This document shows positions 19,671 to 30,412 of a stretch of 64,000 bases of DNA, one piece after another (the first letter of the stretch is position 1; each line of letters opens with the position of its first letter). The notes under the pieces are model-generated. The model searched no databases. It worked only from the letters and a program-made list of their open reading frames with translations, and was not told the origin of the DNA. Made by a program: the position numbers and the translations under genes. The stretch covers positions 62,001 to 126,000 of the forward strand of contig WTBR01000006.1 of NCBI GenBank assembly GCA_013138975.1, given 5' to 3'. This DNA comes from Bacteroidales bacterium (lineage in GTDB: Bacteria; Bacteroidota; Bacteroidia; Bacteroidales; UBA12077).

Positions 19671-22146
19671 AAATATACTTATTTATTATATCCAAAAGGA
19701 CATATGCTTTTGTTGGCTTTGTAATATACTCGTTGCAACCAGCCATTAAACACAAGTCTTTTTCATTATTATGAATAAATGCTGTTTGTGCTAGAATTGG
19801 TATTTTCGAATTGAATTTTCTAATTTGCTTTGTTGCCTCAATTCCGCTAAGAACAGGCATTTTAAGATCCATTAAAATGATATCAAAATTTTCATTAAGG
19901 CATTTTTGTACAGCATGTTCACCCGTCATAACTCGTTGGATATTTGCATGCGTGTTTGTTAATGAAGCTTTAACTACAGCAAAATTAATATCGTCATCTT
20001 CAGCTACTAAAAATCTTTTCCCTATCCAATTATAATGAGTATGCTTAGCACTTTTACTGTTGCTTGCTTCTTGTAAGATAACTTTCCCGGGTAATGTAAA
20101 ATAAAAAATTGAACCTATATCAAGATTTGATTCAACCCAAATTTTTCCTCCTAATAAATTAACTAGTTTTTTGGTAATTGTTAATCCTATTCCGGTACCC
20201 CGATATAGTATCTTTTTATCTTCAATTTTAGTGAAATGATCAAATATTGATTCTGATTTATCTTCAGGAATACCAATACCCGTATCACGAACATAAAAAA
20301 CAGGTTCATCTTTTTGATTTATATCAAATCCATATTCAATAAAGCCACTGTTCGTATATTTAAAAGCATTGTTAAGTAAATTACTGAAAATCTGAAAAAA
20401 TCTATAGGCATCACATTCGATATAAGCCATGGAATCACCAAAAGGATTGTGAAGTAAGAGTTCAATGTTTTTCTTTTTTTCTTTTTCCTTTTCATATTTT
20501 GAATGAAGATCGGTTAAAAGGCTGGAAATATTAACACTCTTTTTATTTAATTTAATATTACCGGAGTCAAGTTGTGAAACATCTATTATATCTTCAATTA
20601 ATTGCAGTAGCATATTGCTACTATTGTAAATTTGTTCGGTAAATTCTTTCTGCGTTTCTTTATCTGTACCCGGATCTGAAATTAATTCAGAGAATCCGAT
20701 AATTGCATTCATCGGAGTTCTAATTTCATGTGACATATTTGTTAAAAATGCAGTTTTTAACTTGTCAGATTCTTCAGCTTTTATTTTGGCTTTTTCAAGT
20801 CGATTTTCGTATTCAATTCTTTCCGATATATCACGAAATATTGCATAAACGGCCAATTGACCTTTATCTAACATAACAGGAGTACCCCAAAGTGAGACGT
20901 CAACTATTGAGCCATCCTTCTTTTTACGTTTAGTATAGGTTTTTACTACTTTGCCTTTAGAAACTTCTATCGTTATATTTTGTGCTTCGTCTTTTGATTC
21001 CGGAGTTGAAATTAAATCTTCAATAGTTGAGTTTACGGCTTCATCTTTTGTATATCCAAAAAGTTTTGTAAACTCATTATTAATATTAATGATAATACTT
21101 GAGTTATCTACAATGGCAATAGCTTCAGGACTGTTATCAAATAATTCTTTAAAATAAGCTCTCTCAATTTTAAAAGCTTCTTCCGATTTAGTTTTTTGAA
21201 TTGATGCACTTATCTGGTTAGATAATACCTCTAATAAAATAAAATCATTATCATCAAATGCATTTTCATTATCATAGCTATGAACACCAATAACACCAAT
21301 GACTTTTTCGTCGTTAATTAAAGGAACTCCTAACCATTGTTTTGATACATTACCGGCAATAAATATTTCTTCTGCAGATTGTAGTTCAAGAATTTTTTTA
21401 TAATCAAAAAGAAGCGACTTTCTATTTTTTTGAACAAGTCCCACAAGTGTTTTTTCGGCTGGGAAAGTTTTAAACGATTCTTTTTTATCAATTATATATG
21501 GAACACTAAAATTATCAGAGATTTCATTATATAAGGCTATAAAAAAATGTTCTGCATCAATTATTAATTTTAGGTTACTTTTTATTGTATTTATCAGATT
21601 ATATAAGCTTTGCGAATCGTTTACTGCATTCGAAATATTATAAACCACTTTTCGTATATTTTCTTGTTTTTTTAATTTGGTGATATCTTCACCCATACCA
21701 AGAATATATTCCGGTTCTCCCTTTAAATTATTTATTACACTTACTGTTAATTTAAGCCATAATAAACTTTTATCCTTTTTATAATAAACTTGTTCAGTTT
21801 GATATTTTGATATTTTTGATGAAAACATAGCTTCAAATAATTGTGATGCTTTAGTTTTCGTTTCTTCCGGAATAAAATCCAGATATGTCATTTCAACTAA
21901 TTCATTATTATTATATCCAAAAAGATCATAAAATGCTCGATTGTATTTTACAACTTTTAAGCTATTATCAATAATTGCCATTCCTATTCCTGCATCTTCA
22001 AAAATAGAATTACCCAGATTAGCATTGTCAATTATGGATTTAGTATTTTCTGTATTTATGTTTTTTAGCTTCGCAATTTCTTTGCGAAGCAGAGATACTT
22101 CTTTTTTGAGATCTGACTTAGACTTATTTGATTTTATGATACTCAT
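19657..22146 (-). CDS. PAS/GAF/PAS hybrid histidine kinase with C-terminal receiver domain
   Basis: FLTNMSHEIRTPMNAIIGFSELI (H box), DTGIGIPEDKSESIFDHF, GTGIGLTITKKLVNLLGG, FDIILMDLKMPVLSGIEATKQIR. Confidence 0.95.
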   Translation of the reverse strand: MSIIKSNKSKSDLKKEVSLLRKEIAKLKNINTENTKSIIDNANLGNSIFEDAGIGMAIIDNSLKVVKYNRAFYDLFGYNNNELVEMTYLDFIPEETKTKASQLFEAMFSSKISKYQTEQVYYKKDKSLLWLKLTVSVINNLKGEPEYILGMGEDITKLKKQENIRKVVYNISNAVNDSQSLYNLINTIKSNLKLIIDAEHFFIALYNEISDNFSVPYIIDKKESFKTFPAEKTLVGLVQKNRKSLLFDYKKILELQSAEEIFIAGNVSKQWLGVPLINDEKVIGVIGVHSYDNENAFDDNDFILLEVLSNQISASIQKTKSEEAFKIERAYFKELFDNSPEAIAIVDNSSIIININNEFTKLFGYTKDEAVNSTIEDLISTPESKDEAQNITIEVSKGKVVKTYTKRKKKDGSIVDVSLWGTPVMLDKGQLAVYAIFRDISERIEYENRLEKAKIKAEESDKLKTAFLTNMSHEIRTPMNAIIGFSELISDPGTDKETQKEFTEQIYNSSNMLLQLIEDIIDVSQLDSGNIKLNKKSVNISSLLTDLHSKYEKEKEKKKNIELLLHNPFGDSMAYIECDAYRFFQIFSNLLNNAFKYTNSGFIEYGFDINQKDEPVFYVRDTGIGIPEDKSESIFDHFTKIEDKKILYRGTGIGLTITKKLVNLLGGKIWVESNLDIGSIFYFTLPGKVILQEASNSKSAKHTHYNWIGKRFLVAEDDDINFAVVKASLTNTHANIQRVMTGEHAVQKCLNENFDIILMDLKMPVLSGIEATKQIRKFNSKIPILAQTAFIHNNEKDLCLMAGCNEYITKPTKAYVLLDIINKYISNAK

Positions 22147-22386
22147 TCAGGATAGTAACAATTATTTAATCAAAAGTCCTGATTATTTTAAACATGTGCA
22201 AAAATATGGTGATAAATGCATATAAATTTTGACTAAAGTTAAATATAAGGTTTTTACTTAATTGAAATTGATGATGAACATTATTAATAATCTTGTGTTA
22301 ATCAGAAAACAATTATTGTTAAATTAATCAATGAATTTTTAATAGTGTAAACTCATAATTATAATACAAATAAAAAAACAAAAACT

Positions 22387-23376
22387 ATGGCAGACATAAG
22401 CACAAGCTATATGGGGTTAAAATTACGAAATCCTATTATTGCAGCTAGTTCCGGATTAACAAATTCAATTGAAGACATTAAAGAATTTGAAAAAAACGGG
22501 GTTGGTGCAATTGTTCTAAAATCAATTTTTGAGGAAGAAATAAGACGGGATCTGGAAAAGGATATTGGTAATATGAGAATGGAAACCTCTATTTATCCTG
22601 AAACATTTGATTATTATGATAACTATGTTGAAGATGATTCTTTAACCAACTATTTGAGATTAATTCATGATGCAAAACAAGCAGTAAACATTCCTATAAT
22701 AGCAAGTATTAATTGTATGTCTGCTGAAAAATGGCCTTATTATGCAGAAACTTTGCAGGACGCAGGAGCCGATGCTTTAGAGTTAAATGTTTTTGTAATG
22801 CCCTCGGATTTTGAAAAGTCTAGTGAAGAAAACGAAAAAGTTTATTTTGATGTTGTAAACGAGGTGAAAAAGCATGTTAAAATTCCAATATCATTAAAAA
22901 TTAGTTACTATTCATCTAATCTTGGTGCGTTTGTACAAAAACTCTCCAAAACTGGAATTAAGGGATTAGTGCTATTTAACCGTTTTTATAGTCCCGATAT
23001 TGATATTAATAATTTAGAATTGTTATCTACAAACGTAACAAGTTCTCCATCTGAATTACCAATATCTTTACGTTGGATTGGAATAATGTATAATCGTGTG
23101 GAATGCGACTTGGCTGCATCAACAGGAATACATGATGGTGCCGCAGTAATTAAACAATTATTGGCTGGTGCGACTGTTGTTGAAATAGCATCGGCATTTT
23201 ATAAAAACGGTAAATCAATAATTAATGATATGTTAGAAGATTTATCGAAGTGGATGAATCAAAATGAATATAAATCCATAGCTGATTTTAGAGGTAAAAT
23301 GAGCCAAGATAAAGCAAAGAATCCTGCTGCATACGAGCGAATGCAGTTTATGAAATATTTTGCAGGGATAAAGTAA
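22387..23376 (+). CDS. Dihydroorotate dehydrogenase-like protein
   Basis: MADISTSYMGLKLRNPIIAASSGLTNS, PIIASINCMS..., LELNVFVMP, LLAGATVVEIASAFYKNG. Confidence 0.9.
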   Translation: MADISTSYMGLKLRNPIIAASSGLTNSIEDIKEFEKNGVGAIVLKSIFEEEIRRDLEKDIGNMRMETSIYPETFDYYDNYVEDDSLTNYLRLIHDAKQAVNIPIIASINCMSAEKWPYYAETLQDAGADALELNVFVMPSDFEKSSEENEKVYFDVVNEVKKHVKIPISLKISYYSSNLGAFVQKLSKTGIKGLVLFNRFYSPDIDINNLELLSTNVTSSPSELPISLRWIGIMYNRVECDLAASTGIHDGAAVIKQLLAGATVVEIASAFYKNGKSIINDMLEDLSKWMNQNEYKSIADFRGKMSQDKAKNPAAYERMQFMKYFAGIK

Positions 23377-23399
23377 TTAAGCATAATTTGAATATTTAA

Positions 23400-23532
23400 G
23401 AACTTGTCCAAAAAAGGTAGTTTTAAAGCAAAAACACTTCGACAGGCTCAGTGTGACAAGCGAATTAATATTAAATTGTCATATTGAGCTTGTCGAAGTA
23501 TTGACAATTTACTGATTTTTTGGACACCCTCT
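23400..23532. repeat. MITE-like element, family A, opposite orientation to 13417..13546
   Basis: gaacttgtccaaaaaaggtagttttaaagcaaaaacacttcgacaggctcagtgtgacaag...attttttggacaccctc. Confidence 0.75.
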
Positions 23533-23788
23533 TTTTATAAAAATTAGACCTATATGGTTTCAAAAATTTGTTAGGTCTGTATAGGAACATTATATCTTAT
23601 TCGCCTAGCCGCTTCAAGCGGCTGGGCGAATTCAATATGTTTATGCAGCTATACTGAACGTTGTCGAAGTATAGACAATTTAACGACTTTTTTGAGCACC
23701 TTCTTACTATTTTTGAAATAGAGAATTAATCAAATATTTACTGTAAGTAAATTACTTTTATTGAAGCATTATTTGCATTTTTGTAAGC

Positions 23789-25129
23789 ATGTATGCTATT
23801 ATTGATTTAGAAACCACGGGTCTCAGTCCTCTTGCCGAAAAAGTAATTGAAGTTGCAATTTATATTCACGATGGTGAGAAAATTGTAAATGAATATTCTA
23901 CTTTAATAAATCCCGAAAGAAATATTTCAGCAAATATTACTCGAATTACAGGTATTACCAACGAAATGGTAAAAGATGCTCCTAAATTTTGGGAAGTAGC
24001 AAAAGAGATCGTGATTTTTACCGAAGGGAATTTTTTCGTTGCGCATAATGCATCATTTGATTATAATTTTATTCGAAATGAATTTAAAAGTTTGGGATAT
24101 GATTTTAAGAGAGAAAAGCTCTGTACCGTTAAATTAAGTCGAAAAATCCTTCCCGGCCATAAATCGTATAGCTTAGGTAAATTATGCAGTGATTTAGGAA
24201 TAAAAATAAATGGGCGTCACCGTGCTGCAGGCGATGCTTTAGCAACTGTTAAACTTTTTGAGCATTTATTAAAAACAGACTCATCTTTAGGACAGTTTAG
24301 TTCTAGTAAGTTTTATAATATAGAAGCATCGGTAATAAAAGATTTACCAGAAGAGCCCGGAGTTTATTATTTCTATGATCAAAACGGAGATGTAATATAC
24401 ATAGGTAAAAGTAAAAATATTCGAACAAGGGTTTTCTCTCATTTTAATAACGACAAAACCGAGCGAGCAGTAAAAATGGTTGATGAAATACACAATATTT
24501 CATATGAATTAACCGGTAGTGAATTAATTGCTCTTTTGCTGGAATCGGATGAAATAAAAATTCAAAAACCTAAATTTAATCGTAAGCAACGCAGGGCAGC
24601 AAACCATTTTGGAATTTTTACTTACACCGATGAGTATGGCTATATTTGTTTTAAAATGGATAGCATTAAAAAAGATATCCCGATCGTTTCTTTTAACTCA
24701 GCAAAAGAAGCTCGAGAAAGGTTATATCTGTTATCAGAGAAATATCAGTTGTGTCAGAAACTAAGTGGTTTATACGAATCAAAAGGAGCGTGTTTTTATT
24801 ATCAGATAAAACATTGTAAAGGAGCTTGTATTCATGAAGAACCTGCAAAAGAGTATAATTTACGCGCACAAGAAATGATAGACGTTCTGTCTTATAATTG
24901 GGAAAACTTTTTCATTATTGATACAGGTCGTAACGATGACGAAAAATCCCTTATAAAAATAGAAAATGGCAAATACATTGGATTTGGTTATATCCATACC
25001 GAATTTATAGGCAACGACATGGAAAATTTATCAGATATAATTAAAGTATATCCCGATAATAAAGATGTTCAGCAAATCATTCGAACTTACCTAAAACGCA
25101 ATAACGTTGAAATGTTGATTAAATATTAA
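23789..25129 (+). CDS. DnaQ-like 3'-5' exonuclease fused to GIY-YIG (UvrC/Cho-like) nuclease
   Basis: MYAIIDLETTGLSPLAEKVIEVAI exonuclease I motif; LPEEPGVYYFYDQNGDVIYIGKSKNIRTRVFSHF GIY-YIG motif. Confidence 0.92.
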   Translation: MYAIIDLETTGLSPLAEKVIEVAIYIHDGEKIVNEYSTLINPERNISANITRITGITNEMVKDAPKFWEVAKEIVIFTEGNFFVAHNASFDYNFIRNEFKSLGYDFKREKLCTVKLSRKILPGHKSYSLGKLCSDLGIKINGRHRAAGDALATVKLFEHLLKTDSSLGQFSSSKFYNIEASVIKDLPEEPGVYYFYDQNGDVIYIGKSKNIRTRVFSHFNNDKTERAVKMVDEIHNISYELTGSELIALLLESDEIKIQKPKFNRKQRRAANHFGIFTYTDEYGYICFKMDSIKKDIPIVSFNSAKEARERLYLLSEKYQLCQKLSGLYESKGACFYYQIKHCKGACIHEEPAKEYNLRAQEMIDVLSYNWENFFIIDTGRNDDEKSLIKIENGKYIGFGYIHTEFIGNDMENLSDIIKVYPDNKDVQQIIRTYLKRNNVEMLIKY

Positions 25130-25203
25130 TCAGAATTTAGTACTTAGTAACTAGTACTCAGTATTTATTCTTCATTGTTCATTTCTCATTATTAATTTTT
25201 AAT

Positions 25204-25291
25204 TCTTCACTTCTCAGTACTCGAAACTCAGCACTTGGAACTTGAAACTCTGTACTTGGAACTCGGAACTTGAAACTCAGTACTCGGAACT
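25204..25291. repeat. Low-complexity intergenic repeat (cttggaacttgaaactcagtac)
   Basis: Iterated ctcagtactcgaaactcagcacttggaacttgaaactctgtacttggaactcggaacttgaaactcag. Confidence 0.7.
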
Positions 25292-25387
25292 AACATTTGA
25301 AGTCTTGTATGTTTGATAATGTTTCAATAATTAGTATATTTAAAATTCTTTGAAACAACTATTAAAACCTAAATTACTTAATTACAG

Positions 25388-26545
25388 ATGAATAAGAAAG
25401 TATTAACCTTAATAATCATTGTTGGGATATTAATCCTGACTTTATTTGGTAGCTGGTTAATGTGGTTTTTTAAAACAGAACACACATTAAATGTTTATAT
25501 ACTTGATAAAACTGTTCCAACCATAGAACGTAATGAACATAAATCATTTAACTGGATATTAAATCATAATAGATATTTAAAGCCAAATGGTGAATTATAT
25601 GATGTAAATAAAGATTACTATGGCTTTTTTCCTTTAAATAGTAAATCACAGGAATTCGATTTTAGAAGTGTTCGAATACATGAGATTGAAGAAATTGCAA
25701 ACACTTATGATATGCTTTATTATGCCGATACATACGGAGTATATTATAACGAGTGGTATAAAAAGGGAGCTTCAGATGTAAAGCACACTCAGAAGGTTTA
25801 CGGGGGCTTAAATCAAAATGATTATCTGTTACTGAAAGAAATGAAAGAACAGCGTAAATTGATAATAACAGAATTCAATTTATATAACGCACCAACAACT
25901 GGTTTAATTTGCGAAAAGGTAGAAACTCTATTTGGTTTAAATTGGAGTGGCTGGACAGGGAAATATTTTTCAAGTCTTGATACAGCTCAAGGTAGCAATT
26001 TCCCTCAATGGATTGTGAGTTTGTATCAAGAACAAAATAATAATCAGTGGCCATTTAAGAATGCAGGGATTGTTTTAGTGCATAAGTTTGGAACAATTAT
26101 AATTCTTGAGCAAGGAACACATTTAAACAAGGAAATACCTTTTATTGTGGCAAAAAAAGAAGCCATGGATCGATTTGGAGTTCCTGAAATGGTGCATTAC
26201 CCTCAATGGTTCGATATAACTTTTACAGGTGATAAAAATAAGGTCTTGGCGAATTTTAAAATTCATGTTAATGCAAAGGGCGATTCTTTATTACGTCATT
26301 ATAACTTAAAACCGTTTTTTCCGGCTGTAATAGAACATAAAAATGATTATAACTTTTATTATTTTGGTGGAGACTTCGCAGAAAATTCTATAAATAGTAA
26401 TACTGCTTATTTCGAAGGTTATCATAATCTGGTTTCATTATTTAATGGTTCGAATTATAAAAAATCGAATAAATTTTATTGGCAGTTTTATTTACCCATG
26501 ACAACTACAATTTTAGAAGATTATTATAAGACTTTGGAGAAATAA
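25388..26545 (+). CDS. Conserved-looking hypothetical, single N-terminal TM
   Basis: Long ORF, TM segment VLTLIIIVGILILTLFGSWLMWFF. Confidence 0.7.
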   Translation: MNKKVLTLIIIVGILILTLFGSWLMWFFKTEHTLNVYILDKTVPTIERNEHKSFNWILNHNRYLKPNGELYDVNKDYYGFFPLNSKSQEFDFRSVRIHEIEEIANTYDMLYYADTYGVYYNEWYKKGASDVKHTQKVYGGLNQNDYLLLKEMKEQRKLIITEFNLYNAPTTGLICEKVETLFGLNWSGWTGKYFSSLDTAQGSNFPQWIVSLYQEQNNNQWPFKNAGIVLVHKFGTIIILEQGTHLNKEIPFIVAKKEAMDRFGVPEMVHYPQWFDITFTGDKNKVLANFKIHVNAKGDSLLRHYNLKPFFPAVIEHKNDYNFYYFGGDFAENSINSNTAYFEGYHNLVSLFNGSNYKKSNKFYWQFYLPMTTTILEDYYKTLEK

Positions 26546-26677
26546 AATCTAGGATTAATAGGAGATTTGAAAAAAGGCAATAATATGATTATTATTTAAA
26601 TTAATAATTAATCGTAGTTAGTATTTAGTGTTTATGACTCCCAAAAGTTTATTTTGCAAATAATATAATATGGAATA

Positions 26678-27358
26678 ATGAAAGAAAGTGTCATTTTGGT
26701 TTGTGGAATATTGCTTTTTAATTTTCATCTTTTTTCAAATGAAAATGATAAGTATATTGAGAAACAGATAGCAAATATTGACAAATTACTTAGTAAAGGT
26801 AAATTTGCAAATGGTATAATATACACTAAGAAAGATACTGTAGAAATGAGATTGCTTACCTTTAAAAGAAAGGTAAAAATGAATTGTCATTTATTTTGTA
26901 TTGGAAAATCTGAAAAGGATTCTATAAAAATATTAAAAGCAAATGAAATACTTGGGTACAAGGTACTCGGAGAAGAATATATTTCCCACAAATCAAAAGA
27001 AGGAGTTTTTTTTATCAAGAAATTGGAAACAGGAAAAGTTGTTCTCTATGAAAAACCAGCAATTCCAAGTGATACTAGGTTATTATATTATTTAAAATTT
27101 CCTAACTATTATAATTATGTTATTATCAATCCAACTAAAAATAATATAACTGAATACAATATGCCCAACACTCGTCCGTCAAGTTCTAGCGATATTATTG
27201 AAACACATATTAAATCGAATGGAATTAATGATGCTTTCAAAATATTTGTAAAAAACTATTTAGGTGATTGCGAAAAAGCAACTAATATGGTAAGGGCAGG
27301 GTTTTATACAATTCAAGATATTCCAGATGTAATTAGAACCTATAATAGTTGCTTTTAA
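26678..27358 (+). CDS. Hypothetical secreted protein
   Basis: Signal-peptide-like N-terminus; 226 aa. Confidence 0.65.
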   Translation: MKESVILVCGILLFNFHLFSNENDKYIEKQIANIDKLLSKGKFANGIIYTKKDTVEMRLLTFKRKVKMNCHLFCIGKSEKDSIKILKANEILGYKVLGEEYISHKSKEGVFFIKKLETGKVVLYEKPAIPSDTRLLYYLKFPNYYNYVIINPTKNNITEYNMPNTRPSSSSDIIETHIKSNGINDAFKIFVKNYLGDCEKATNMVRAGFYTIQDIPDVIRTYNSCF

Positions 27359-27520
27359 AATATAATAAATAAATACCAATCGCTACGATGGGTCATAATT
27401 TATAAGGGGTGTAGCGGTTTTATAATGTTAATTGTTATCTTTAACATTTGTTAACGAGGCTTACTGAAATGCGTTGACAACTTGCACTATTTTTATGTCG
27501 GAATCCTTAAGAAAACTTAT

Positions 27521-28543
27521 ATGGGTCAAATATATATCTGTATTACCATAGATTGGGAAGGCGAAAGATTAGATGATATAAACGATCTAATAAAAATTCG
27601 CAATAAAATAGATGAAAACATTCCTTTTACTCATTTTATTTGCCCTAACTATTTTCTAACAAACCCCAATACAAAAAATACTAGCGATTTAATTAAAACC
27701 GCAATAAAACCAATCGATGAAGTAGGATTACATATCCATTGTTACAAAGAATTGATAAACCATGTTCCGGATGTAAGCTTTAGAACAGAGCAAAATTATC
27801 ATAACCCACCCGGTTGGTTTGAAGAAAAAGTTGTAAAGAAAATATTTCCAAAATATCAGCACAATGTAACTGGGAGAGGAGTACCACTTTCCGTTTATTC
27901 GAAAGATGAAATCCAAAAAATTATTATCGAAAGTAAAAAACTTTTATGTGAGCACTTAAAATTGGAAAACATTAAAGGTTTTAGAGCAGGAGGCTGGATT
28001 GCAAATGATACCGTATTGGATGTAGTCGAAAATTCGGGTTTTACGTACGATAGTTCTGCTGTTTCACCTTCAATTTTATCGCAAGGATTTAGTAAAGATA
28101 ATTATGGAAATAAACAAGACGATTACGGCGATAAAAATGGAAAATTTACTGAACATATAATAAAATTATGGGGAAACAACTTACAGGCAACTGACTTTTT
28201 AAAAAATGAAAATATACTTCGTTTTCATAATCAAGAGGCAATACAAATTCATTCGCAAGCATTTAAAATTAATAATTTACTTGAAATTCCTAATAATTGT
28301 GGCTTAACTGATTTTTGTTCGCCACAGAAAACAGTGCTACCATTAATAAAACATTATCAGAAACTTATTGAAGAAAAGCCTAACGAATCTTTTTTAATTG
28401 TTTATGGATGCCATCAAGAGGGAGATGTATACTACAAAAATCAATTGTTGGAATTTTTTTCTGAGTTAAATAAATTAGATACTTCATCAATTAAGTTTAT
28501 TCGTATGGAGGATGTTCAAAATTTAAGCAATAATACTCTATAA
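27521..28543 (+). CDS. Polysaccharide deacetylase-like (NodB-fold) protein (ORF track start at 27482)
   Basis: ICITIDWEGERLDD ... TKPIDEVGLHIHCYKELI ... IKGFRAGGWIANDTVLDVVENSGFTYDSS. Confidence 0.75.
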   Translation: MGQIYICITIDWEGERLDDINDLIKIRNKIDENIPFTHFICPNYFLTNPNTKNTSDLIKTAIKPIDEVGLHIHCYKELINHVPDVSFRTEQNYHNPPGWFEEKVVKKIFPKYQHNVTGRGVPLSVYSKDEIQKIIIESKKLLCEHLKLENIKGFRAGGWIANDTVLDVVENSGFTYDSSAVSPSILSQGFSKDNYGNKQDDYGDKNGKFTEHIIKLWGNNLQATDFLKNENILRFHNQEAIQIHSQAFKINNLLEIPNNCGLTDFCSPQKTVLPLIKHYQKLIEEKPNESFLIVYGCHQEGDVYYKNQLLEFFSELNKLDTSSIKFIRMEDVQNLSNNTL

Positions 28544-28736
28544 TGAATAACCTTATTCTCACCTAAAATTTCATAGAACGCGGATGAAACAGATTCGCCA
28601 AACTGGCGAAACGTGGATAAAACGGATAAAAACCTTCAAATGTATATAATGAGAGATAAATGATTTTTTCTAAAAAAATCAGCGTTTTCGGTATTTACTG
28701 AAATCCGCATTATCAGCGTTTATTTTTTTAGGTATA

Positions 28737-28799
28737 ATTACTACACTTTAACATCTCATAATTGACAAAACATGCAATGTATCATTTAATCTAATTTGT
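28737..28799. promoter_or_regulatory. ~60-bp block duplicated upstream of the SDR gene and of the STAND-TPR gene (copy 1)
   Basis: attactacactttaacatctcataattgacaaaacatgcaatgtatcatttaatctaatttgt; matches 30098..30160. Confidence 0.5.
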
Positions 28800-28970
28800 C
28801 CCTATATCTTAAATTGTTGTGTCTATAAAACGAACATTTTTGTAATAACAACAAGTTGGAAACAATTTCTAAGGTTTTTTGTTACAATTCTGCAATCTGT
28901 GTTTCTCAAGCAGATTTTAATACTGAATCTTGAATCAGCGGAAAAAAAATCAAATTTTATATAAAGTATT

Positions 28971-29951
28971 ATGACAAATCAAATTGAAACAGTTCATCTG
29001 AAAGATGTGATTGAAAATCACACACAGGATATGAGCAATAAAGTAGTAGCTGTTACCGGCACAACCAGTGGAACAGGTTTTGTATTGGCTAGAGAGCTAG
29101 CCCAAAAAGGAGCTAAAGTTATTCTCCTTAATCGTGAAAGTGAACGTTCTACTCATGCTCTTAAGCAATTGCATGAATTAGTTCCAAATGGCAAATTCAA
29201 TGCTATTGCCTGCGACCTGCAAAGCTTTGAAAGTGTTCGTAATGCAGCGCAAGCAATTAAGGAAAAATATGATGTGGTGGATGTTTTAGTAAACAATGCT
29301 GGAGTAATGGCGCTAAAGGATATAACTACTGTTGATGGCTATGACGTTCAAATGCAAACCAATGTCATTTCTCACTTTCTTCTTACCAAGGAATTGTTTC
29401 CACTGTTGAAGAAAAGCACACAGGCAAGAATTGTAAATCATACTTCTATGGCCAGATTAGGTAGTCCATTAAACATGAATTACTTCATGAAAAAAGGTGG
29501 CAATTTAGGTGGTAATGGAACTACCGAAGAAAATATGAGTTTCCAAGGGCCCAGATGGGAGCGTTATCATCAAACCAAACTAGCCAACTGCGCATTCACA
29601 TATGGATTAAAAGAACGTTTAGAAAAAGAAAACATTACTAATGTTATTCCATTGTTGGCACATCCCGGACTAGCCCTAACCAACCTTCAGATTACCACAG
29701 CTGAAGATGGAGGTATGGATAAAAAATCTGAGTTAATGCTTAGTGCCCAGACCGCAGAGGATGGTGCTACTGGAATTATCCGAGCAGCAATGGATCCAAA
29801 TGCTAAATCAGGGGACTTTTTCGGGCCTTCAGGACAAGGGTGGAAAGGATTCCCTGAATTGCTGACACCTGAAGACCATATCAATAGCGACTCAACAATT
29901 CAAGTTAATTGGGAAGGATGTGAAAAAGCTGTCGGATCATTTATATTGTAG
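28971..29951 (+). CDS. Short-chain dehydrogenase/reductase
   Basis: VVAVTGTTSGTGFVLARELAQKGAKVILLNRE; VLVNNAGVMA; RYHQTKLANCAF. Confidence 0.93.
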   Translation: MTNQIETVHLKDVIENHTQDMSNKVVAVTGTTSGTGFVLARELAQKGAKVILLNRESERSTHALKQLHELVPNGKFNAIACDLQSFESVRNAAQAIKEKYDVVDVLVNNAGVMALKDITTVDGYDVQMQTNVISHFLLTKELFPLLKKSTQARIVNHTSMARLGSPLNMNYFMKKGGNLGGNGTTEENMSFQGPRWERYHQTKLANCAFTYGLKERLEKENITNVIPLLAHPGLALTNLQITTAEDGGMDKKSELMLSAQTAEDGATGIIRAAMDPNAKSGDFFGPSGQGWKGFPELLTPEDHINSDSTIQVNWEGCEKAVGSFIL

Positions 29952-29984
29952 TCAGAAAAACACCTCATATTTAAAAATTATTAT

Positions 29985-30017
29985 AAAGTCTGATATTAAA
30001 TATCAGGCTTTTTTATT
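29985..30017 (+). terminator. Intrinsic terminator after the SDR gene
   Basis: aaagtctgatattaaatatcaggcttttttattt. Confidence 0.75.
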
Positions 30018-30097
30018 TGAAAAACAGTTTTCAATTGAATAAGCGGTTGACGAGATGATAATCTCGCCAGTGCACCTTAGGATTTCTTTATATTTAG

Positions 30098-30160
30098 ATT
30101 ATTACGCTTTAACATCTCATAACTGACAAAACCTGTAATGTATCATATAATCTAATTTGT
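30098..30160. promoter_or_regulatory. ~60-bp block duplicated upstream of two genes (copy 2)
   Basis: attattacgctttaacatctcataactgacaaaacctgtaatgtatcatataatctaatttgt. Confidence 0.5.
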
Positions 30161-30412
30161 TCTCATAATTTTCAACTTTATTGTTTATGGTTTTGCATTT
30201 AGATATAAAACTATTATTTAAACTATATTTGCTATAATATCAAGTTACAAGCAAGGTAAAGAATCTAACCTATTTATTGCAAAGTAATTTTAATTCCTGA
30301 ATACAAACAATAACGAAACAAATCGGATATATCCACAATATAAATAGGCAAGGTGGGTATATAAAGATGTTAGGTTTAATCAAATAATAACATTGATAAT
30401 AAATTAAATAAC

